Below, piece after piece: positions 1 to 3,904 of a stretch of 5,738 nt of DNA (positions are counted from its first letter, which is position 1; the number at the start of each line of letters is the position of its first letter). Origin of the DNA: Moorella sp. UBA4076 (GTDB taxonomy: Bacteria > Bacillota > DSM-521 > Neomoorellales > Neomoorellaceae); the NCBI GenBank assembly GCA_002383405.1, contig DFYS01000042.1, positions 1 through 5,738 of the forward strand. Reading direction: 5' to 3'. The notes under the pieces were generated by a model. That model did not search any database and was not told the DNA's origin. It saw nothing but the letters and a program-made list of their open reading frames with translations. The translations under genes were made by a program, and so were the position numbers.

Positions 1-770
1 TTGACCACCGGGATAACCTCGGCCGCCGTACCGGTAAGGAAGCATTCGTCGGCGATATATACGTCATGACGGGTAAAAACCTTTTCGTACACCGGGATAC
101 CGGCCGCGGCCGCCAGCTCCATGACGGCGTTGCGGGTAATGCCCTCCAGCAGGCCGACAAAGGGCGGCGGGGTGATCAGCTGGCCGTTCTTGACGATAAA
201 AATGTTGTCCCCGGTGGCTTCAGCCACGTAGCCATCCCTGTTGAGGAACAGGCCTTCCGGGGCGCCGGCGCGGGCAGCCTCCATTTTGGCGATGATATTA
301 TTAAGGTAGTTCAAAGATTTAATCCGCGGGTCCAGGGTGTCGGGGGCGTTACGGCGGGTGCCCAGGGTCACCAATTCCAGACCTTTTTCGTAAAGCTCCG
401 CCGGGTAGAGTTCAATAGCCGCCGCAATACAGAAAATGGAGGGCTGCGGACAATTGCGGGGGTCCAGGCCCAGGTCGCCTTTGCCCCTGGTTATTACCAG
501 GCGGATATAGATATCGCCCAGGTTATTACGCCGGCAGGTCTCCAGGACGACCTGCGTCATCTCCGCGCGGCTTAAACCCGGATCAAGGTTAATCGAGCGG
601 GCGGATTCGTACAGGCGATCAATATGGCCCTTTAAGCGAAAAACCCGACCGTGATAGGCGCGTATGCCTTCAAAGACGCCGTCGCCATAGAGCAGGCCAT
701 GGTCGAATACCGATAGCCTGGCCTCTTCTTCATCCACGTACTTCCCGTCAAGATAAATAATCAGCCCCAC
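1..770 (-). CDS. ilvE: Branched-chain amino acid aminotransferase, 5' part (C-terminus beyond window edge)
   Basis: This is a fold-type IV PLP aminotransferase. The family moves the amino group between leucine, isoleucine or valine and 2-oxoglutarate in the cytoplasm, the last step of branched-chain amino acid synthesis. Visible features are the N-terminal FDHGLLYGDGVFEGIRAY stretch (residues 22-39), the family's catalytic lysine in the KSLNYLNN motif (K151), and the glycine-rich EATGDNIF (184-191) and LEGITRN (208-214) loops. 256 residues are present; the family usually has about 290-300, so roughly 35-45 are missing past position 1. The start is GTG at 770, preceded by AGGAGG (781-786) with a 10-nt spacer; no in-frame ATG is better placed. 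A strong promoter lies about 80 bp upstream, so it is probably the first gene of its unit. A D-amino acid aminotransferase or ADC lyase is a less likely reading, since EGIRAY favours IlvE. Confidence 0.88.
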   Translation of the reverse strand, partial: MGLIIYLDGKYVDEEEARLSVFDHGLLYGDGVFEGIRAYHGRVFRLKGHIDRLYESARSINLDPGLSRAEMTQVVLETCRRNNLGDIYIRLVITRGKGDLGLDPRNCPQPSIFCIAAAIELYPAELYEKGLELVTLGTRRNAPDTLDPRIKSLNYLNNIIAKMEAARAGAPEGLFLNRDGYVAEATGDNIFIVKNGQLITPPPFVGLLEGITRNAVMELAAAAGIPVYEKVFTRHDVYIADECFLTGTAAEVIPVV

Positions 771-852
771 GCTTTTTCTTCCTCCTCGTCTTCCGGTCGG
801 TGGTAATTCTCAAGGCCGGCGCGACAGTTGCCGCAAAATATGTTTATGTTTC

Positions 853-881
853 AGTATAAATAACCGTCAACCGGGTGTCAA
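853..881 (-). promoter_or_regulatory. Sigma-A type promoter for ilvE
   Basis: Read on the minus strand, the -35 box is TTGACA (881-876, perfect) and the -10 box is TATACT (858-853, 5 of 6), with exactly 17 bp between them. Transcription should begin near 846, leaving a leader of about 75 nt before the GTG at 770. No riboswitch or attenuator was recognised in that leader. The -35 box lies in one arm of the inverted repeat at 875-897, which could place it under repressor control. Confidence 0.75.
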
Positions 882-897
882 GGATTTTTCTTGACAC
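875..897. promoter_or_regulatory. Perfect 8-bp inverted repeat over the ilvE -35 box (possible operator)
   Basis: GTGTCAAG (875-882) and CTTGACAC (890-897) are exact reverse complements separated by 7 bp (GATTTTT). Each arm contains a TTGACA, one on each strand, so the symmetry could come from two back-to-back -35 boxes or from a dimeric regulator site. The plus-strand TTGACA (891-896) has only a poor -10 candidate (TTAAGG, 914-919), which weakens the divergent-promoter reading. No known operator was recognised. Confidence 0.45.
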
Positions 898-1047
898 GAA
901 GATTAAGTATTGGTTAAGGGGGAAAGGTTGCACTGCAATCCAGGATTACCGAGCATCATATCACCCAAAAGATGCCTGCTGCGAGCAGTCATAAATCAAT
1001 ATTCCTGATAGCATACTAAAATCAAAAGGTAGAAAGGAGTCGTTTTG

Positions 1048-1179
1048 ATGCCCAGACTGGATGAATTGGCGCCCGCACCCTTGACTGAAGATCAGGTCAA
1101 ACGCCTCCAGGAAACTGAAAAGCTGATTAATGCTGCCGGCAACCAGGATATTTTCTTGATGGCCTTAAAGAAAAAGTAA
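1048..1179 (+). CDS. Small hypothetical protein, 43 residues
   Basis: The ORF runs from ATG at 1048 to TAA at 1177-1179. AGGAG (1035-1039) lies 8 nt before the start, a good spacing. The protein begins MPRLDELAPAPLTEDQ, continues as a predicted amphipathic helix (VKRLQETEKLINAAG, 17-31) and ends in three lysines. It has no cysteines, signal peptide or membrane segment. A terminator starts 33 nt after the stop, so SD, ORF and terminator make a complete gene on the strand opposite its neighbours. The function is not recognised. A clean promoter was not found; CATACT at 1012-1017 is a possible -10 without a good -35. Confidence 0.6.
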   Translation: MPRLDELAPAPLTEDQVKRLQETEKLINAAGNQDIFLMALKKK

Positions 1180-1199
1180 AAACCCGGGCTCTGTCCCGG
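1178..1199 (-). terminator. Rho-independent terminator downstream of the zinc-ribbon gene
   Basis: On the minus strand CCGGG (1199-1195), a 6-nt loop, and CCCGG (1188-1184) form a GC-only stem. It is followed by GTTTTTAC and a second run of five T (1175-1171). It sits about 30 nt past the stop of the FmdB-like gene. The T tract overlaps the stop codon of the convergent 43-residue ORF. Confidence 0.55.
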
Positions 1200-1211
1200 C
1201 TCGACAATCTC

Positions 1212-1232
1212 GCCCCTGGTCAGGGGCTTTTT
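1212..1232 (+). terminator. Rho-independent terminator for the 43-residue ORF
   Basis: GCCCCT (1212-1217) and AGGGGC (1222-1227) form a 6-bp GC-rich stem around a GGTC loop, followed directly by TTTTT (1228-1232). It lies 33 nt after the TAA of the plus-strand small gene. Its T run reaches into the stop codon of the convergent zinc-ribbon gene (1231-1233). Confidence 0.7.
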
Positions 1233-1449
1233 AATGGCAACCGCTGCAGCTGCCGCAATTGCCACTGCTGCAACTGCTGCCGGATGACGCTGCCCCTGGT
1301 TCTCCTTTACGAGTATAAAGAAACCCCGTAAAGCGCTGGCTGACTTCACCCCCGCATTGCGGGCAACGCACCTTATCTTTATCTTTAATGGCTGCCATCT
1401 GGCTGAACAGGTGGCCGCAGGACCGGCATTTGAAATCATAAGTCGGCAT
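1231..1449 (-). CDS. FmdB-family zinc-ribbon protein
   Basis: This 72-residue protein begins MPTYDFKC, the signature opening of the FmdB/putative regulatory zinc-ribbon family. Two CxxC knuckles follow, CRSC (8-11) and CPQC (29-32), which should bind one structural zinc. The rest of the ribbon (VSQRFTGFLYTR, 36-47) also fits. The last 15 residues are rich in Ser, Gly and Cys (four Cys) and end in His, a tail seen in many relatives and possibly a second metal site. FmdB was named from a formamidase/acetamidase cluster, but its biochemical role is not settled, so no specific function is claimed. The start ATG (1449) is preceded by GAAGGGG (1458-1464) at 8 nt. It lies downstream of the HD-GYP gene on the same strand but is separated from it by a repeat. 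Confidence 0.88.
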   Translation of the reverse strand: MPTYDFKCRSCGHLFSQMAAIKDKDKVRCPQCGGEVSQRFTGFLYTRKGEPGAASSGSSCSSGNCGSCSGCH

Positions 1450-1470
1450 GAGTCCAACCCCTTCGTATAT

Positions 1471-1505
1471 GAGATGTGAGATGTGAGAGGTGTGATGTGA
1501 GAGCT
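1471..1505. repeat. Degenerate heptamer array (GAGATGT type), site 1
   Basis: Five 7-bp units lie in exact register: GAGATGT, GAGATGT, GAGAGGT, GTGATGT, GAGAGCT. The array begins just upstream of the zinc-ribbon gene's SD and runs straight into the hairpin repeat at 1507. Similar arrays occur at 2996, 5529 and 5599. Confidence 0.7.
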
Positions 1506-1506
1506 C

Positions 1507-1606
1507 GTAGAAACCGGCTGCGCCGGTTTCAGATTAAAGCCTGCCTGCTCTCATTCCTCCCGTCGTTGCGGCGGTATGCCGCCATGAATGGTTCCTCCGT
1601 ATATGA
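1507..1606. repeat. Intergenic hairpin repeat, copy A (~100 bp)
   Basis: The unit starts GTAGAAAC and carries a perfect 9-bp stem with a 3-nt loop, GAAACCGGC (1510-1518) and GCCGGTTTC (1522-1530). A conserved AGCCTGC stretch follows, then a second short palindrome, GGCGGTATGCCGCC (about 1570-1583). The unit ends about 100 bp in, where GATG heptamer-like sequence resumes (1607). The same unit, with the same spacing, occurs at 5629-5729. Neither strand has a good T run after the main hairpin, so it is not a clear terminator. It separates the HD-GYP gene from the zinc-ribbon gene. Confidence 0.7.
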
Positions 1607-1626
1607 GATGGGGGAGGTGGGTATCG

Positions 1627-2802
1627 CTACGAATCGGGCCTTTCACCTAAATTATACACCCTGTAATCCCTTTTGTCATCTTCGGCGACTTTATAACCTT
1701 CCTCTGCTGTTGCTATGGTTCCCGCCGGCAGGATGGAGTCAACATAATAATCGAGATTTGTTGCCAGATCAAGGTCATAGGGCTCACGACAGGGTTCACC
1801 GGAGGGATGGAAAAGCAAGCGTACCTGCGGCTGGTGGGAGTGCCCCCGGGCCGTCCCGGTTACCACGCCGATGGCACCGTTATTCAGCCGCACCATGGTG
1901 CCCGCCGGGTAAGCGGCCACATTGGTTAAAAAGGCCTTGACTATTTTATAATCATGGGTATAATTGCCAGCCCCGGCCAGCATTTCGTAGGCCTCACAGG
2001 GCGGGTAGGCGCGGCGGTACACCCGATCGGCGGTGAGGGCATCGTATACGTCGACTACGCCGGTAATGCGGGCGAAGGGGTGGATCTCTTCGCCCTTCAA
2101 GCCGCGCGGGTAACCGCTGCCGTTGTAGCGTTCATGGTGCTCCAGGGCTACCCGCGCCGAAACCAGGCTGACTTCCTTTTGCATGCGGAGGATATCAAAA
2201 CCATACTGGGTATGGCGGCAGACCAGTTCATATTCCTCCATAGTCAGCTTGCCGGGTTTATTAAGAATATGCAGGGGTACACAGGTCTTGCCGACATCGT
2301 GCAGCAGCGCCCCCACCCCCAGGTGCAGCAGGTCCCGGCGGCTGAAACGCAGGGTCAAACCCGTTACCAGGGCCAGGATACAGACATTGACCGAGTGGGC
2401 GAAGGTATAATCATCCAGGGCGCGGATATCGATTAGATTAAGCATGAGTTCTTTGCGTTCCAGAAGATCATCTATGATCTTGACGACTACCCTCTGGATA
2501 CGGTCCGAGTTAATGAGCAGGGGTACGTGGGCCGCCTCGCGGTCGGTCCGCCCGCCAAGAAGCTCCTTCATGGTCTTGACGGCCTCCAGCCGCGTCTGCT
2601 CGGAGACAATATCATCTACTTCCAGATCACCCACCATTGCATCGCGTATATAAACGGCTGGTATACCCAGTTCTTGTAAATGTATGATGTAAGTGGGTTT
2701 TAAGACTGCTCCTTTATTGAGCAACACCTGCCCTTCGGCATTATAAATAGCCCGGGCCACCACCATCCCCGGTTTTAAATCATTAACCGCAATTTTGCGC
2801 AC
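1627..2802 (-). CDS. HD-GYP domain protein, probable c-di-GMP phosphodiesterase
   Basis: HD-GYP enzymes hydrolyse cyclic di-GMP to pGpG or GMP using two or three metal ions. Numbered from GTG 2802 (391 residues), the core is clear: His in FAHSVNV (H136), HDVGK (168-172), H197, HHERYNGSGYP (222-232) and DVYDALTADRVY (251-262). The GYP motif is intact; the Asp often found before the first Gly is Asn here (N227), a tolerated variant. Residues 1-60 form an N-terminal regulatory-type region and about 295-360 a C-terminal domain common in clostridial members. There are no membrane segments or receiver domain, so it is predicted to be cytosolic. A GTG at 2811 is also possible, but AGGAG (2813-2817) would be only 1 nt away; 2802 gives a 10-nt spacer and is preferred. 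No promoter was found. The exact activity is inferred from motifs. Confidence 0.88.
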   Translation of the reverse strand: MRKIAVNDLKPGMVVARAIYNAEGQVLLNKGAVLKPTYIIHLQELGIPAVYIRDAMVGDLEVDDIVSEQTRLEAVKTMKELLGGRTDREAAHVPLLINSDRIQRVVVKIIDDLLERKELMLNLIDIRALDDYTFAHSVNVCILALVTGLTLRFSRRDLLHLGVGALLHDVGKTCVPLHILNKPGKLTMEEYELVCRHTQYGFDILRMQKEVSLVSARVALEHHERYNGSGYPRGLKGEEIHPFARITGVVDVYDALTADRVYRRAYPPCEAYEMLAGAGNYTHDYKIVKAFLTNVAAYPAGTMVRLNNGAIGVVTGTARGHSHQPQVRLLFHPSGEPCREPYDLDLATNLDYYVDSILPAGTIATAEEGYKVAEDDKRDYRVYNLGERPDS

Positions 2803-2832
2803 TACCGGCACTCTCCTTTTCCCGCCAGGCCC

Positions 2833-2847
2833 TTATTTCGACACCAT
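2833..2847 (-). other. Four-codon mini-ORF in the HD-GYP leader
   Basis: A strong SD (GGGGAGGA, core 2858-2863) stands 10 nt before an ATG at 2847 that opens a four-residue ORF (MVSK) ending in TAA. The ATG is in the same frame as the HD-GYP gene, 15 codons upstream of the chosen start. It could be an upstream regulatory ORF, or an ancestral start lost to a stop mutation. There is no direct proof that it is translated. Confidence 0.3.
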
Positions 2848-2880
2848 GTATATAAAATCCTCCCCGGGCCGGCCACTCTC

Positions 2881-3027
2881 TTATTTTTCATCCCCCGTAT
2901 AATCGTCCAACCTTTTATCCTCCTCAGAGAAGATAAATGCAACTTCTTCCGCCACGTGCAGCTGATGCAGGTAGTCTAACGGAAATGGATGCGGGAGGTG
3001 AGAGGTGAGAGGTGAGAGGCCCAGCAC
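2881..3027 (-). pseudogene. Possible remnant ORF upstream of the HD-GYP gene
   Basis: A 48-codon open frame runs from GTG 3027 to TAA 2881. Residues 17-48 look like real protein (PLDYLHQLHVAEEVAF, then an acidic tail ending DDYTGDEK). Residues 3-12 are simply the translated heptamer array, and the GTG lies in the arm of the adjacent inverted repeat. No SD precedes it. The best reading is the 3' end of a small gene whose start was replaced by repeat insertion; chance open frame is the alternative. It was not recognised as any family. Confidence 0.3.
2996..3019. repeat. Heptamer array (AGGTGAG), site 2
   Basis: Three perfect tandem copies of AGGTGAG (2996-3002, 3003-3009, 3010-3016) and a partial AGG. 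The unit is a rotation of GAGAGGT found at site 1. The array directly abuts the inverted-repeat element beginning at 3021. Confidence 0.8.
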
Positions 3028-3114
3028 TCAACCCTGGCTCAATCAATTCCTGAGAAGTACGTACCCATGCTCAGGTTACGTTAAACAAGCCTTGAATTGC
3101 TTATTGAGTGCTGG
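3021..3114. repeat. 94-bp inverted-repeat element, possibly a structured RNA or small mobile remnant
   Basis: Perfect 11-bp ends, CCAGCACTCAA (3021-3031) and TTGAGTGCTGG (3104-3114), enclose 72 bp. Nested complementary pairs lie inside: CAATTC (3044-3049) with GAATTG (3094-3099), and CCTGAG (3049-3054) with CTCAGG (3070-3075). The whole segment can therefore fold into a branched rod on either strand. No target duplication flanks it and no known riboswitch core was recognised. It lies about 220 bp upstream of the HD-GYP start. Confidence 0.5.
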
Positions 3115-3227
3115 ACGGCTGTGCCGAATGCGGATTGAAGTGTGCCACGCTGGCGTTTTCATCCTTCTGATAGTGCCGCCTGGTGGCAAGAGTGTCTTGT
3201 ACAAAAGCTCCCCCATGGTCAGGATAT
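3115..3227. other. Intergenic stretch with no recognised feature
   Basis: Short open frames exist on both strands but lack SD sites. The translated minus frame is Arg- and Pro-rich without a recognisable motif. It may be decayed mobile DNA, but nothing in it supports a specific call. Confidence 0.3.
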
Positions 3228-3255
3228 AAAAAACCACCTCTTTGGAGGTGGTTTT
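3228..3255 (-). terminator. Strong, probably bidirectional terminator
   Basis: AAAACCACCTC (3230-3240) and GAGGTGGTTTT (3245-3255) form an 11-bp stem with a TTTG loop. On the minus strand it is followed by a run of T (3233-3228); on the plus strand the T run is the four-T arm itself. It fits termination of the minus-strand unit containing the 38-residue membrane protein. Confidence 0.8.
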
Positions 3256-3300
3256 CGCCGCGGCTACCCTGTGCTAAAGCTCACCAGCGGCCGACGACAT

Positions 3301-3320
3301 AAAAACCCCCCGGGGGGGTT
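3301..3320 (-). terminator. GC-rich hairpin with T run (minus strand)
   Basis: On the minus strand AACCCC, then CCCG as loop, then GGGGTT form a stem that ends in TTTTT (3305-3301). It comes about 125 nt after the stop of the 38-residue ORF and 45 nt before the stronger terminator at 3255, giving a tandem pair for one short unit. Confidence 0.55.
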
Positions 3321-3444
3321 CGTTGTAGTTACAATCCCCTGGTGACTGGGCCGGCCCCCTCATGGCGAAGGTGCTATCGCCCTGCTGAAGGAACAATTGC
3401 CACCTCTCCCCGGCGGCCGGGCCAGCCCGGGGATTATCCGCGGA

Positions 3445-3561
3445 TTATCTATTTTGCTGGTTATGGGGAAAGATATTGTATCCCGGGTCCTTTTGCTGGC
3501 GGTAGAGGTAATAGCCCAGCGCCAGCACTGCGCCTGCGAGAATTACCAGGCCATAAACCAT
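3445..3561 (-). CDS. 38-residue single-pass membrane microprotein
   Basis: The ORF runs from ATG 3561 to TAA 3445. A perfect AGGAGG (3571-3576) stands 9 nt before the start. Residues 2-20 are almost entirely hydrophobic (VYGLVILAGAVLALGYYLY) and make one membrane helix. A positively charged RQQK follows, then a polar tail ending HNQQNR, suggesting an N-out, C-in orientation. A near-consensus promoter lies 65 bp upstream and tandem terminators lie downstream, so it appears to be a complete one-gene unit. The function is unknown. Comparable bacterial microproteins act as small subunits or regulators of membrane complexes, but no partner is visible here. Confidence 0.7.
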   Translation of the reverse strand: MVYGLVILAGAVLALGYYLYRQQKDPGYNIFPHNQQNR

Positions 3562-3625
3562 TCTCTTTCACCTCCTGGCTACCTGAAGCTCCATGCTTAA
3601 CCTGCTGCTTAATTATCTATATCCA

Positions 3626-3654
3626 AGTATAGAACACGTGTTTTACGAAGTCAA
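3626..3654 (-). promoter_or_regulatory. Sigma-A promoter with embedded palindromes, driving the 38-residue ORF
   Basis: On the minus strand the -35 is TTGACT (3654-3649) and the -10 is TATACT (3631-3626), with a 17-bp spacer. The spacer holds a perfect 10-bp palindrome, AACACGTGTT (3633-3642). A second inverted repeat, TCTATA-6-TATAGA (3616-3633), spans the -10 box. Either could be an operator, as repressor sites often overlap these positions. The start point is expected near 3619. Confidence 0.7.
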
Positions 3655-3657
3655 TGT

Positions 3658-3780
3658 TTAATTATTGCCGGCCGACACCACCGGCACCGCAAAAACCAGC
3701 GCCACCCCGGCAGAAACAATCTGGCCGGCCGATTCTTTAAAAGAAGCGTAACTGCTCAGGCTACCTTCTCTAAGCAGCAT
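3658..3780 (-). CDS. Possible 40-residue hydrophobic ORF whose start lies inside the MITE
   Basis: The frame runs from ATG 3780 to TAA 3658. Residues 1-11 are encoded by the transposable element's inner sequence and terminal repeat, while the remaining residues come from flanking DNA. The second half (QIVSAGVALVFAVPVVSAG, 20-38) is hydrophobic enough for one membrane helix and has codon use like the neighbouring genes. The SD is weak (AGG, 8 nt before ATG). Without the insertion, the same frame continues straight from the decarboxylase stop and has no start codon of its own. It may be an older small gene, the tail of one, or a chance chimera. Confidence 0.35.
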   Translation of the reverse strand: MLLREGSLSSYASFKESAGQIVSAGVALVFAVPVVSAGNN

Positions 3781-3878
3781 TAGCGCTACCTGCCGTCAGG
3801 ATCACAAACCCGTTCAGCCATATACAGGTTTCCGGGCTATTGCTATCAGGCTGACCGCCAGGCAGGCTGAGCAGTTAC
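3748..3878. mobile_element. MITE-like element, 131 bp, with 8-bp target duplication
   Basis: The ends are perfect 12-bp inverted repeats, GTAACTGCTCAG (3748-3759) and CTGAGCAGTTAC (3867-3878); extending to 19 bp gives 17 matches. AAAGAAGC occurs directly outside both ends (3740-3747 and 3879-3886), the footprint of transposition. No transposase ORF fits inside, so it would need an enzyme supplied in trans. A GTAA terminus with an 8-bp duplication is typical of the IS66 family, so mobilisation by an IS66-type transposase is an inference. The element sits 19 bp beyond the decarboxylase stop codon, between it and the next promoter. Confidence 0.85.
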
Positions 3879-3904
3879 AAAGAAGCATGGATTTCCTCAC
3901 CCCT

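Noticed and set aside
66..575. Long plus-strand open frame opposite ilvE
   Set aside because: The opposite strand encodes a clear aminotransferase with its motifs; this frame has no recognisable motif and is a GC-driven shadow.
891..919. Plus-strand promoter from TTGACA at 891
   Set aside because: The only -10 at the right distance is TTAAGG, too far from consensus; the -35 match is explained by the inverted repeat.
1092..1457. 121-codon minus-strand frame over the zinc-ribbon gene
   Set aside because: It overlaps the FmdB-like gene in another frame and runs through both terminators and the convergent small gene.
2996..3019. Heptamer arrays as a CRISPR array
   Set aside because: Units are 7 bp with no spacers, and no cas gene is visible.
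3021..3114. Cyclic di-GMP riboswitch controlling the HD-GYP gene
   Set aside because: The position is tempting, but no GEMM-type conserved core or tetraloop-receptor pattern could be seen on the minus strand.
3005..3229. 74-codon plus-strand frame
   Set aside because: It begins inside the heptamer array, has no proper SD and crosses the inverted-repeat element.
3261..3272. 12-bp direct repeat CGGCTACCCTGT, also at 5713-5724
   Set aside because: One shared 12-mer is about what chance gives in a window of this size, and the flanks do not align.
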